Source of the DNA: Cerioporus squamosus
Lineage: Eukaryota; Basidiomycota; Agaricomycetes; Polyporales; Polyporaceae
Assembly (NCBI GenBank): GCA_022592435.1
Contig: JABYQS010000018.1
Location: 310,001-374,000 of the forward strand
Length of the DNA stretch: 64,000 nucleotides
Reading direction: 5' to 3'
Shown here: positions 11,353 to 23,754 of the stretch, piece by piece
How positions within the stretch are numbered: the first letter of the stretch is position 1
Layout of the letters: each line of letters starts with the position of its first letter
The notes under the pieces: model-generated
The model's database searches: none
Told to the model about the DNA's origin: nothing
What the model saw: only the letters and a program-made list of their open reading frames with translations
Made by a program: the position numbers and the translations under genes

Positions 11353-13131
11353 CATTGCTCCCAGGGGTCTGCGCAAGTTTGGAGAGACAGGGCAAATGGA
11401 TGGATGGATGGGCGATAGAACCAGAGGACTGCGGAAGATGCGAAGCCAAAGGAATGGATGAGGAAGTGGAAAGCTGTGATGAGGTCGGAGCATGCGTGCG
11501 GGGAGAGCCGGAGGGGTACAAGGCGGGTGACATCTGTGAGACAGACGGCAAGAATGGCGAGCTGGTGAGCGACCGGGACAGCGAACGAACATGGCTATTT
11601 TGGCCCGCGTCGTTCTCCATCCCATGCACCTGAGTGGGCGTGGTAGTCGTTATAGTGTCAAACATGTCGTCTGGGGAGCTGAAGGTCGGAACTGTGAGGT
11701 CTTCGGGTGCAGAGACCGTCACAGGAGTTGGGCCGGGCCCCAACTGTGGAGCAATGGCAAGCGGTCATCTGGGAAGAGCTTTTGCTCCTGCCGGATGGTC
11801 TCGCCAAGATAGCTATGCAGAGTTAGCAGATCGTTAAGCCGAGACTTGATTGGTGACATACATTCGCCATTTCTCCGCGTTCAGATCCTCGCCGTTCTCC
11901 CTGATCTTGTGCTCGATGTACTCCTGGGCTTGTTCCCAGAAGGGCCCACCCTCGTGCTTACGTTTGCCCATCTTCGCGGCCTCGACTGGATGTAGGCTGG
12001 CCAAATGATCAGGAGGGACCCATGCCGGGAGGTTGTCGCAGTCGAGGGCAGCCGGGTTCTCCAAGCAGAAACGACGCTAGAAGGTGTCAATGGTGTACCA
12101 GATGATAGCTTATGAAACGACGTACCAGGACAGCCACATGAATTACGAAGTCGGGGGTGACCTTACGCTCAGGGTCAAACTTCGAAATCAATGTCTTGAC
12201 AAACTTTGTGAGGCCGCAACGCGCCTGGGGATTGAAAAGAGACTCCTTGAGCTAGTAGATGTGCCAGGTCAGATGCTGAACAAGGACAGCGGAGACAATG
12301 TACAGCTTTGCGATATGAATTGCGGACATAGTTTGCCGATGAGCGACAGGCGGACATGACATATGCCTTGCTTCTCTCTGCCTGGAACACTGGTTCAAAC
12401 TCGGGGTAGCTCTCTTTCAACACATCCTGGATCGCGGGCAGCTGGGTGAGCACATGGCAAAGGAACCAAGAGACAATACTCACCTGGGCATTCTCAGCAA
12501 GATTCTCGTAGTCGGCCCGTGATGGCTCGAGAATGAGTTGCTTGCACAACTTCCGAATCGTAGCCTGCAGAGCAAACATGAGTCCCATGTCAACTCCGAG
12601 CCTCGACTTTGTCCACGGGTGCGCCGGCGGGTGCGATGCAGTGAGAAGACGTACATTGCGGTTGGGGGTCATCAGGAACATCTTGGAGGACTGTGCAGCC
12701 ACGTCGTCTATATCCGCCTTGACCTGTTCGACCTCTCCCGTGAGCTTCTCGACAGCCTGAGCAGTCTGGAGAGCAGTCGCTTGCAAGTGGATCATAGCAT
12801 GCCAATGTGTAGGTGACATGTCCATCACATACTGCGAGGAACATTGTAAGTATGCTGCTAATGATGTATGAGTACATACCTCCTTGAATTCGTGCAGGAA
12901 GCCACGATGCTTGATGTCCAGTCGCGCGGTGTTTGCCGTGTGGTCGACAAACATGCCCAACTTTGCAATGAGCTGCAAGTCGTCGCGGGGACAGGGATTA
13001 TGTTGGTCGATGCCTAGATTCGACATCGTCGGAGGAGCACTGCCGCCATGACCTGTGTGGTCGAGGGTTTGCAAGGGCGACAAGGTAGTGCTGGAAGCCG
13101 TGGATGAGGTATCTCCCAAGTTGGGGGGCAT

Positions 13132-14779
13132 GTCAATAGAGCATGAGGGGCAGGGAATTGAGGGAGTAGAGGACTCAGCTTTTATAGAAAAGAACTACTA
13201 GTCGGGAAACTTCGCTGTCGAGTGGATGGGTGAACTCGGGATGAAGAGTGTGTACCAGCATGCAGCAATGTGTTGGTGTGCAGATCGAGATGGTGATGGC
13301 TCCTGTCCAACCTGCTGACTGTTATCACAGCCAATAAGCACTGAGCAAGTCGGGCGACAAGCAGAGCGATGCACAGAGGTGAGACAATGCTGGTCAATGA
13401 GGTCCGTGGTGATCGTCGAGGAAGGCGCGAGGCCGTCGTCAGTGTCCACCTGGAGGACCATGTCACGCATGTCACAGTCCAACTTTGGTCAAGGTCTCCC
13501 TCCAGCGTGTTCTGAGCTCAGGCATGGGACTGTATAGACTGCCTCGAGGTAGATACATTAAAAAAACCATCCATTAACATCTCGCCTCAACAATGTACCA
13601 TCCCCAAAATGCATAGCGTAGTTGTTCATCCCCGGGCTAACAACCGACTGCCAAGTACTAGGTGCACAGGCCCACTGTGACTCCTGCGTATCAGATTGTG
13701 GACGTACAGGTGGAAACTGAGAGGGGTGAATGCTTGGGCCGGTATGCAGCTCCCGATCGAAGATGGTGTGGGCTTGAGGTACAGTCGGACTCGTGCTTGG
13801 AAGGGGAATCGCGGGGCCAGGAGCAGGTTGCAGGAGGTGGGTCTTGCGTGCCGGCGAGATATCTGCACGGTGTTGCAGTAGGGTTTGTGACATTGCGCCA
13901 GTGTAGGACGATAGCAGCGCAGCCCGGATGAGGGGTTGTTCAGCGTTGTGGAAGGAATGTGGCTCAAGGCGCGTCGTCGAGCTGTTGCAGGTCAGCCGTC
14001 GGCTCGTCGTCGAGCTGTAGTGCAGGACGGAGCTCGATACTTGAGTCGGGCACGCCGGGATACGGACGAGACGGGGATACGGGGATACGGGGATACGACT
14101 GATGCGACAGGCAGGGAGAATTCGGTCCAGAGCTGAGGTGGGGAAAAACTGGATTGCGAGCATGTCGCTCAGCGATACAAATACGAAACCCGGGCGCCCC
14201 ACAGACTGTACTCTAGGCCGGGGCCCCACCACATCACGTCGTGACAATCGGGAGAGAGAGAGTAGCTAAGAGTGCCCATCCGAGAACAAGAACAATCCAC
14301 CGGAATGAAGAAGCCTTACTCCTCGGGTCGCTGACAGAGGAATGACTCGGCGCGACATACGATCGGGGTGTCACCATGACGCATGCGACTGCCGCCCTCA
14401 GCCGCGGGTGAACACTGCCGTCGAAGTCTGCAGCCTACCGTCTCTGTCGCTAGCCGAATCGTGTAGCTCGATGTCCGCGATGAAGGTAGATGGGGAGAGG
14501 GAGACAGCGAGAGCGCTGAGAGAGGGATGAAGAGAAGTGATGAAAGACGAAGCCATGTCCGAACTGGAGAGGGAACCGAACAGAAGACTGAAGAAGTAGT
14601 GAGCGCACGATGTGGAATATACAGATCCGAACCCAGCCACCCGCTGTTCCGCTTCGTGTTCGTATGTCTTGACGAGTGTCGACAGGTCTTGATGGTGTGA
14701 GAGCGTTCAGAACGACTTGAGCTCGGGCGTGAGATGTGGGGAGCCTGCGTGTTAGCTATCCGCCACTGCCACGGCACGA
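13132..14779. other. Interval between two transposon genes; uncertain ORF
   Basis: A minus-strand open frame of 229 codons (13558-14247) is Ser/Pro/Thr-rich with no recognisable domain. It overlaps a tandem 'ggggatac' repeat near 14072-14097. It could be a non-conserved exon of the flanking transposon genes or chance. Nothing else is recognised. Confidence 0.35.
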
Positions 14780-17700
14780 TCACGTGTGCGCGTCTCGCTT
14801 GCCCGACATGCCCGGAAGCGCGGCACCCTGCGAATCTAAGCTGTGAATAATCTCTTCCACAGCGCGTGAACCACGTTGAGGGTGAAGGGCGGCAGGAATT
14901 GGCTGATGGGAAGGGTAGAAGGCGGATTGGAGTTGGCTGCCGTGGTTGTAGTAGTGGTGTGGGTACTGTAAGGAGCCTATATGAGAGGAAGGATCGGGTG
15001 CGTCATGGTACATGGGATGCGGATATGGCGGAGGGATAAGGGAATCCATGGAGGTTCCATGGTGACGGCTAGGGAGGGGATGAGCAACAGCCTCCACATT
15101 GTCAGACGAGTTGGAAGTCTGAGCGGCGACAGACTGTGACAATTGACTCGAGCCCATGCCTGCGCCACTGGGGCCAGAAGGCGGAGCCCCAGCCGACTGA
15201 GACTGTGTTGCTGCAGCTCGTGTACGGCAACACCTAGCCACTTCGATTTCTTGCATGGCAGCCAGGTGAATTAAGCAGTCGCGGTCGAGCTGCTGGACTG
15301 TACAGCACAAGGGCATTAGCTTCGCAGAGTTGCGCATCTGCACTGCATTGAGGATGAGATCGTCCGGCGCCGTGTGTCTCACAGCCTTCGCCAGACGCTT
15401 TGTCTTCTCTTGCTCCTCACATCCGACCCGCTCGATGTTCACAATCTTGCACTGGCGGGCTGCGCAGTTGTGCTGCACATTGACTGTGCATTGAATGTCC
15501 TGTGGAATTGATCAGGAGAAGGGCTCGCAGGTGCATTTGTTGGAGAAGACTCACCTGGATTGGAACAAGTGAATGCCTCGAGTGAAGCACAATGTGAGGC
15601 ATATCATAGTGTGGGTCCTGTTCTGCGACCTCGGCGTGCTGAACGAGCGCAAAGTCAGCCTTGCCAAACAGGGCTGATGACGATGTGGCCACTTGAATAA
15701 TCTCTTGCACCTTCCCAAGCTGACGGGAGACCAAGTGGTGCATCCGAGTAATCAGAGAGGAGGGCGGTGATTGTGCATCCCAGAGTACCCACTGACCATC
15801 GGAGAAGCACTGCTCTCCGCTTCGGAGCAGGGCAGACTCCACTGTGCAGAACTCTGCGTTCGGATCCGAGACAGGGATGGCAAGCCCCTTTCTGCTCGCC
15901 TCTGTGGCGTCCCACTGCACCGCCGGTGTCAGTCTTCGACAACGTCCTATGTACGTGCAGTGAGTATCAACATCAGAGCATTGGGAACTATTGCAAAATG
16001 TTTACCGATGTCATCTTCTGGCACTTGCTCCAGTTCAGTGCAGAAAAGGCCGAGGAGATTGGTTGCAAAGTGGTTCAGGGCAAATATATCTGCTATTGCT
16101 GGGCCAGTGCAGCGCCAACGGAACTTATCGACATCGCTCCTGGCAGTGAGATGAAGCCAGGGAGAGTACTCCGGACCGGCTTCATTGGCATTGCGTATTG
16201 TTATCCTTCTCGTTGAAGATCTCGACTTCACGGAAGTAGCCACCGCTGAGCAGGTGTCGTATGCAATTGTGGTGGGACATGGTGAGGGCAATGTCGCGGG
16301 AGGGGGCTCGGTGGTTACTGTGAATGCTGTGGGAACGAATCACGGCATTGAACGACTCAAACCCTTCGGTAGCGAAGAGCATCGCAGGCCTGAAGCGTTG
16401 GATGTGGTCTGGGAGGTGGAGAAGAATGTGGAACTTGGGTTTATTAAACCAGCGAGGGGTGAGCTTGCAGGTAACATCCAGGAAAGTGTCGATCGCTTCC
16501 TTGAGACATGTCTGCCAGAGAGAGAGAGGTGGCCGAGAAGTCAGAAACATAGCGGATAAATTATGACTGTATACCAAATAGTACTCACTGTGTACGCGTC
16601 GATGTCTTCGATTTCGGGCTGCCACACAAGAGGAATGATGTAGCTCAGAGCGGTCCACACCTCAATAGACTCCTTAGGGATGCTCGCAAAGTCGTGCAAT
16701 ACAAACGGTACAACCTGGGCGAGAGCACGAAAGTCACACCCTATCAGCGAGCCGGCAAAATTGATGAGTGTTGCCCCACTGAGTGGTGGGAACCCGAGTC
16801 CAGCGACGTCGAAGGAATTGAGGCGTACGATCAACTTCTCCTTCTCAGGGTCCTTCAGCCGGGACATTGCATCGCGCCAGAAGTACTTGACGAAGCCTAG
16901 CAGGACAACATGGAGAATCTTAACTGGAGTGTCGAGATGTGGATCAAAGTCTGTAGGATTTGCTCTATGTCAGCCACTGAGCGTAGATCAAGCAAACAAG
17001 CGGTCACACCTTTGATATGCCAGATGGGGCTCGTGGCTCCCTCCTCAGCGCCAGGGATAGTGCGGACCGTCTTCACAACTTCGGCCTCTTTTGCCGACCG
17101 TGCAAGTCCTCTCTGAGTCGTAATCCGGAACAGCCTTTCGGCGAAGTGGAGCTGGTACGCATCCCTCACGCCTGTCTCCGTCCGGACTCACTTGTATTCA
17201 GCCTTCCCGCCAACGCGTCGGGCCTGAACGAACTGAGACTTCAAGATGTTGATCATCTCCTGCCGTGTTTGTGGTGAATTGATCTGTGAACGGAGAAGGG
17301 AGTCAGGCCAGATGTTTCTGAGCTTGAAGGTAAGTGGCCGAGATACCTTCATGCATCATTTGATGTGGTCGATCATCTCTGCCATAGTCTCTGACTCCTT
17401 GGGCCTCTTGCGCTGTTGGTGGCGTCGTGGAGACGGAGCAAGACCAGAGACAGAAGCCTCCGAGTCAGATCCTGCTACACTGCCTGCGTGGTTCCTGCGT
17501 CCACGATGCACACCAGCGGCAGTCGGTGTTTCGTCGTTGTCGTCGTCTTGACCCTTGCTTGCCATACACATGCGACAGAACATCTTCCCGTTCATTCCCA
17601 CATGGCAAGCGATCTCGCTTTGCATGGGGTTATCTCCGAGGATGGCTAGCACCGACGGTACCAGAAGCACCATCTCCTGAAGCTCGCAGTCCCAAGCCCA

Positions 17701-19812
17701 CACACCCAAAGTCTGGCATGCCCTAGACAAGCCGTGAGTAAGTACATAGCCAGCTGTCGAACAAGCACAGTGAGATGGACTTACAGCAACTGATCCGCAA
17801 TGCCATCGAGCATCTCCAGAGGTGGTGCAGCATTGGAGGTAGCAAGGAAGTGCACATTGTATTCATGGTGTACAAGGCAACGTGGGAGCCCGGCAGCCGT
17901 GAACAGGAACGAGTTGTGTTTATTCCATTTTTTCGAGACATTGCTGGATGTGTCATCGCAAAATAACCACATCGGGAATGCAAAGACTCGGTGTCCTTTT
18001 GCGAGCTGCCTCCAGTGATTCTCACCGCGCGTCCCCTGCGCAGTCCATGGCGAGAGACGACCCGATGCATCTGTTTGCACTCCTACAATGTATGCATCAA
18101 TACCAGGAAAGAGGGAACTCAGAGCGTGAGGATGGACATACCAATGATTATGCATGGATCGGGGAGATCGTGATGATGGTAAGTCTCCCAAAGAACAGGA
18201 AACGACGTCAGAACGTCGTGACACCTAATTTCGGTAGACATGTGCTGCGCAATGACCCAACCACTCTTGTCTGCCGTGGGCACCATCATCCACCCCCATG
18301 CCATTGTATCCTTCCCACGAGTGAAGAACCGAACTGGCATGCAGATGCAACTGTCGTGCAGCTGCGCCGGTTCGAGGACATAAAAGTCTTGGTCATGAAT
18401 GCATAGCATGGGTGTCGCAAGGTCTGGGTCGAGCTCTCGCAGCCAGCGCGATCCCTGCCACACTTCGGATAGTCGTCGACCAGCATCCTCTGGGAGGAAG
18501 TGGAGATGCTTGCGAACTTGAGGATTGGCAACTTCCTACACAGTAGTGCTGTCAATTCAGTGCTCGCATTCTGTGACTGACCCATGCGGACTGTACGGAC
18601 CTGTGCAATCAATGCTGCCATGTCATTGACGTAGTATATGTGCCCCATCGCGCCCTTGTACCTGATGCTCGCGACTCCATAGATGCGCTGTAGTGCCCTT
18701 GTCACCCGGTCCATCGTATGTTCAGTTGGAATGTCTGAAATCCCCATGGTGATAAGGGCCCAGTGGATGACGGTGTTCTGCTTTTCGGAGAACACACAGC
18801 GCAGGATATGTCGCAGTATATCAGGGATTAATATCTGTCTAGTACATGAACAACATCGTACAGAGTTCGAAATACACATTACGCACCTCACGGTCCAGCC
18901 ATGGGAAACAAGGGTTGTCCATGTTGCTGACAATATGAGAGGGACGACTAGGTTGTCCCATGTCTGCAGCAGAAGGGTTTAGTGACAGGAAGCCCGCGCC
19001 ACACTGAAACAGTAGACGCACCACTGTGGCTCTGGCCTGGTTGCTCATCGACACCGTCCTCGCTTGATTGCGTGCCTCCAGACTGATCTTGGGCATCGTT
19101 GTCTTCTTCATCCTCCTGCCCTTCATTCCCGGATTCTTCTTCGTCATCGGACTCGCATCCTATGTCCGCAGAGTCCAGGAGGTAAGCTCGTAGCGCAGAG
19201 CTGATGCGGGCTAGAGCAGTTTCCTCTGTGCTTGGCTGCAGTCGCAAACCGCCTGTAACTCTGGCCCAGTCGATCTCAATATCAGGAGAATTGGTCGTTG
19301 CTTCACCGTGGGATGATTCTATGCCACTGCTTGCCTGTAGTTGGTCGAATATCTCTAAGAGAGGTGAGCGGATGTTGAGATCGGGTATGAAGCCATTGGC
19401 AGCCTTGTCGTCGACATCCATGAAGGAGCAGCCTGCGGACTCAGAGCTGAAGTCGACATCGAAGTGCGACGGTACGAACGGCAAAGGCGGGCAGACAGAT
19501 GCCAATGTCCCGGCGGGACACGTGCTCGAGGAGGCGCTCGAGGACTGCTCCTGGGTGACTCTCCACTTGTGGCGCCGCTGATGGGTCTTCGAGTCTTCGT
19601 GCTTATGGACGAAGTAACGATGGATTGGATCCACATCGTCGCATAGAAGACACTTGAAGTAACCTCTCCATCTCCCGCCCAGTGCTTGGAAATCTACGAC
19701 CATCAGAAGCCATACAGAGCGGCATTAAAGACCTAATATATGTACCCTTTGTGTGCTTCACCTTGAAGCAACCGGTGCAACCAGTAAAAGACACTGTTTC
19801 CGAGTCTTTCAC
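14780..19812 (-). CDS. Large multi-exon transposon protein (CMC/Plavaka-like), probably decayed
   Basis: The chain of minus-strand exons runs from about 19812 to the stop at 14780. The N-terminus has zinc-binding pairs ('GCTGCFKVKHTKG', 'FKCLLCDD' with His residues after it), then a long acidic region. Then come 'TMDRVTRALQRIYGV', 'GHIYYVNDMAALIAQ', 'DPCIIIG', 'FLFTAAGLP', 'MFCRMCMASKG', 'LIGCDFRALAQVVPF', 'PKFHILLHLPDHIQRFRP', 'FATEGFESFNAVIRSHSI', 'QHNCAARQC' and a Pro/His/Tyr-rich tail. From memory this order matches an abundant Agaricomycete family of very long 'hypothetical proteins' that I believe belong to CMC/Plavaka-type DNA transposons; the superfamily name is not verified. Many introns are needed, and several junctions (near 17.0-17.3 and 16.0 kb) could not be closed with confidence, so it may be a pseudogene. 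The accessory-type gene downstream is on the same strand. Confidence 0.6.
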
Positions 19813-20978
19813 TGATTGAGCGGATTAGTTCAGGGTATACGCGGCCTAGAACTTCAAGTGGAGCTTACCTTGGTCACGAGCAGATCCACCCATGACACAT
19901 GTCCAGACGTGCAATGTTGAGAAATTCTGCACACCAATGTCCCGGAGTCGGTCACTGGGATGGAGTGGGGCAGGCGAGTACGCCGGGAAGATGAGGTACT
20001 GCCGGACTCGTTCGAGTGGAGTGATAGCCCGGCGATGCCGCAATGTCGCGACAACTTCTGACACGGTCCAGTACGGTTGTGCTCAAAGTAAGATTGTTCG
20101 TTGCGAGGTCCCAGCCACAAAAATCATGATATGCAGGTCGGACGGCGCGTTCGGGCCCACGGCAGAAATCGTTCTTGCCAGTGCCTGCTGTAACGTGTCC
20201 AGCACGGGGGATCTTCCCTTGAGCATGTCCTTCACCATATGATGCTTCACTACAGGTACCTGTACCTCTGATTACGATGCCTATCAGTACCGCACAGCTG
20301 ATGTTGCATGGGCACAACATTGACTTACCAACCCACAGGCTGTACAGAAGGCACCCGAGGTGCAAAGCTGAACTCCAAAGCGCAAACACGACTTCCTCGA
20401 AGTGCATCCGAGTCTGCAGTAGGAACCTGAGCATCCAGCTGGTGAGTGTGTACGAGGCTGTGTACAGGGCACATAGAATAGATACCGCGGCCAGTGCTTT
20501 CTGTCCGCAGTGCTTTCTGTCTGCGAAGGAACTTGAAGACTTGTTCGTGTTTGACGTGACATGCGCGAGGGCGAGTGCGCCTCAAAAAATGTTGCTTTAT
20601 TGCGATGAGTCGGCGCGGTAATGCTGGACGTCTGCTTCGCGGTCTGAGCTGGAGACGACGCGCCATGGCTCTGCGTGCCATGGCTCTGCGAGTCGTGACA
20701 CAGGCAGCCAAGGCAGCAGGAGAGAGCTGTGAGGCCGGTGAGGACGCGTCGAGGAGCGTCTGCCCTGAGTAAGCGCTCAATGACTCACGCGCCCAGAGGC
20801 TATCCGTGGACCGTCCATAAACTGTCTTGATTCAATTCTCAAACAGTGCTTGAACACTCTCTCTACACATCTCTACGGAACCATCTATGGGCTCTTACGG
20901 ACTGGACTCATAAACTCTTCGTAAATTGGCCCTCTCCGTGGACTGTCGTAAAAGGCCAGTTGGCTGTGTAACCCACAG
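19813..20978. other. Interval between two divergent transposon genes
   Basis: No gene is recognised. At about 20800-20960 short motifs (CCGTGGAC, 'ataaactct', 'ctctacggaac') recur in both orientations, which may be the subterminal region of one of the flanking elements. Confidence 0.35.
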
Positions 20979-21851
20979 GTGGATCCGTGCTCAGCCTTAA
21001 GATTCAGCCCGTCGTCTCACGCCGATGTAATGATGGTTGCACCATCTGACGACTCCGGCACGCTTGACCATCCATACCTCTACGCTCGGGTGCTGAGCGT
21101 GTTCCCCGTAAAGGCGTATCTTGCTGGAGAAGGTGGGACCACGGACTCAGATGAGCAGCTTCTGCACGTTCTCTGGGTTTGCTGGTTTGAGCTCGAGACG
21201 AGCGCCCCAGGTGGCTTTGGAACACGTCGCCTGCACCATCTGCGGTTCGCAGAGGTCAACAACGTGAATGAGGCTTTCAGCTTTATCTCACCAGACAAGC
21301 TCTTGCGCAGTGTTCATCTTATTCCAGCATTCGCTCATGGCCGCTCAGACTCCGCCTTACCGGGATCCAGCATTGCGTGGCGCGACAGTGACGCACATGA
21401 TGATGATATCGATTGGAACTACCACTATGTGGGCATGTGAGTAGTCCTCTCCTCGGTTCTGGTGACCAGCAGCACTCTGACCGTCATATACAGGTTCTCT
21501 GACCGTGACCTATTTATGCGCTTTCTTGGCGGGGCCGTCGGACACCAGCACATCCAGAATGTGACTTCTGCACAACCTGATTTCGACAAGCCTGACTCGG
21601 AGATCTTGGAGGACTCCGAAGCTGCCTCATCAGGTGCCACAGTGCACTTGGAGCAAGCTGCCTCTGATCCTGTTGAGCAGGAGATTGAGGAGGACTCGGA
21701 GAATGACGAAGAAGCGGACTATGGCTATGTCTCTTCTGGGGACGAGGAGAACGAGCGCGAGAACGGCGGTGCAACCCCAGAGAGCCGGAGGGCGACAACG
21801 ACGACTTCGGAGAGGACATTGCCACGGGCGGAAGGGTATGCTGACCTATAG
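20979..21851 (+). pseudogene. C-terminal fragment of a Plavaka/KDZ-class transposon protein
   Basis: Two exons joined across a short intron (about 21437-21493, GTGAGT...ACAG) encode 'HPYLYARVLSVFPVKA', 'LHVLWVCWFELE', 'GFGTRRLHHLRFAEV', 'EAFSFISPDKLLRSVHLIPA', 'WNYHYVGMFSDRDLFMRFL' and 'GGAVGHQHIQN', then an acidic tail. From memory the succession 'YARV..IF..V', 'L.VLWVRW', 'P..AFGFIDP..VLR..HLIPAF' and 'DRDM.MRF..G.GVGH' marks the C-terminal end of a widespread Agaricomycete transposon protein. No upstream transposase domains are found on the plus strand before 20979, so this is an end fragment. It points away from the minus-strand transposon gene, giving a head-to-head arrangement. Confidence 0.65.
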
Positions 21852-23754
21852 AATACCTCGTAGTACTTACCCAGAGCTGTACATATCTGAGTTACACCAA
21901 TTGTATGCACCGCAGGACGTCTTCGAGGCGCACATCCCGATTAGGTCAACCAGACGCCCGACCGACTCGAGAGACCTATCGCCGGTGGGGCTTAAACCGC
22001 TAAGGTCAACGGACATTGCCTTAATGTTCCTCACCTATGCCAGCATGTATTGGAGCAGTATATTTGTACCACCCTGTGAGGATAAAGTGCGGATGGTTTT
22101 GGTTGCGCACCGGAGATGGGTGCCTCGATTGCCTATTTTGGGGCAGCAGGCGCAGAGACAAAGCAAGGCCACGCTCGCTACTCTTCCCACCACCTCCATC
22201 ATGCTTGTCATCTTCCTCCATCTCGCTGCTGCCTGCACTCCGTCTCCAAAGCTTCAAGACTATGGCTGAAAGGTTAGAACCATAGCCGGCCCTTCCAAAG
22301 ATCCCTGCGGCTGCTTACGAGATGTGTCAGAGAGTGAAGTGCTCCACCTGCAGTCACAGGACATTGCGACACCTCTGACTCTGAGGATCACTCATGCAAT
22401 AGTAAGTCCGTACGCCTTGTATTCTGCTGATCGCTTACTGTCTGGGACTTGCAGACATCTCCGAGTACCCATCCACAAGTCGTCCGCATACTCTGGACGC
22501 TGCACTGCAGTCCAACTCCGAAGAGCCAGGAGGATGGTTGCAGGGGGACATGCCACACAGAATACGTAAGTCATCATACATATCTCGTTCACCTGTGTGT
22601 GGCGCTTCATGCATGTCCCACTCGGATAGGGGTTGTCCGAGATAAAGACACCGTCCATGAGATCTTGGCAGCTGACAATTACACCAATGGCCGACCGCCC
22701 AGTCACTTCCCTATCACCTCTCGGTTCTCCCCAGGTTTCAGCATATGACAGTTCCACCATATGCTCGATCAGGTGACGATGGAGGAAGCGAAGCTGTTGG
22801 ACTTCATAGGGGTGCAGTGCGGGAGACTGGCACAGGAGAATCGGGTTCCAGGGACGCGTGCAACCGCCGTTGAACGTGAGCAGCAGCGCTTTCTATTGCG
22901 TCTCCTGTTCACTTCGGCTACCGCGATGGTCAAGGGGATGGCCTCAAACGACACTGACCAACAACGGCTCACCGTTGAGAACATCCGGAGTGCAGTGGAA
23001 GCAATGGACAAGCTTGTGGAGGTAGAGATCCGGGTTAGAGACAAGGCACGGACCACAGTTCAAGGGCACGTTGTACGAATAGACATGCCAGATCATCGTT
23101 GCAAACACGGTCTTGCATTGAATCTTTACCAGATTGACCTTCGGTATGCAGAAACAGCTAATAGGACAGCACACTTGCAAGTCATGGCAGTCAGACACCG
23201 CAGACACCGCGAAGCCCCGTCCTTATCCTCCCCCCGATTGTGCGGCGCGATTTCATATGGTCCCAATACATCAGAATATCCCAGAATATCTACCAATAAG
23301 TAGAAGTTCCTCCTGCCACTCGCGCGGCACTGGAGCGATTGGACTTGCTTGCAATGTCGCCCAATAGAGGCGCGGAGTTTGCAAGCGCCAGAATGCTTGA
23401 GAGTGTTTCAACATTTTGCTGATGACGGCATTCCCGTTCCTCCGCGGATCCGCCTGTTTCATTTGATCATCACCAACGACCTCGGCATCGTCCAAAACGC
23501 GGACTCACAGGAATGGCAGGAGATTCGTTGTGCTCTGCATGTTCGCGAACCAATAAGGGCCTGGTCGGCAGCATCAACCCCCCAGGGGTTGAAAGCGCCA
23601 AATGTTGATCAACCTTGGGATCACACAAAAACAAGAGCGCTTGCGTCTTATAATCGACTCGTTGCGATCGGTGGCTGTGTTGAGACCTGTCACGGTTCAC
23701 CTTGATCGAGCGCTTGCGACCATTCCGGCTCTCCCGGTGATTTTCCGAGTTCTC
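21852..23754. other. Probably degraded transposon DNA
   Basis: The longest frame (22761-23303, plus, 180 codons) begins with a helical, charged stretch ('VTMEEAKLLDFIGVQCGRLA', 'TDQQRLTVENIRSAVEAMD') that could be a real exon, but I do not recognise it. Other frames are short and overlapping. No terminal repeats were located. Confidence 0.35.

Larger units (their letters stand above)
10536..13131 (-). pseudogene. Transposon-associated accessory-type gene, interrupted by a MITE
   Basis: Minus-strand exons start at the ATG at 13131 (MPPNLGDTSS). They include 'LIAKLGMFVDHTANTARLD', 'LTGEVEQVKADIDDVA', a GTATGT...CGCAG intron near 12842-12880, 'DVLKESYPEFEPVFQAERS', 'LISKFDPERKVTPDFVIHV', an intron, then 'LPAWVPPDHLASLHPVEAA' and 'EQAQEYIEHKIRENGEDLN'. 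From memory these blocks belong to an abundant Agaricomycete family, often found with large transposon genes. A Ser/Pro/Thr-rich open frame follows. A 561-bp MITE (10784-11344) splits it. Without the MITE and one copy of its 8-bp duplication the frame runs on from 'SNGLQ' to 'LYSDNPDTTATN' and stops at 10536. The step from the 'LFPDDRLPLL' segment into the Ser/Pro frame near 11745 may also need a frameshift. Confidence 0.6.

Noticed and set aside
13558..14247. 229-codon minus-strand frame as a gene
   Set aside because: No domain, low-complexity content and no supported splice connections; left as uncertain.
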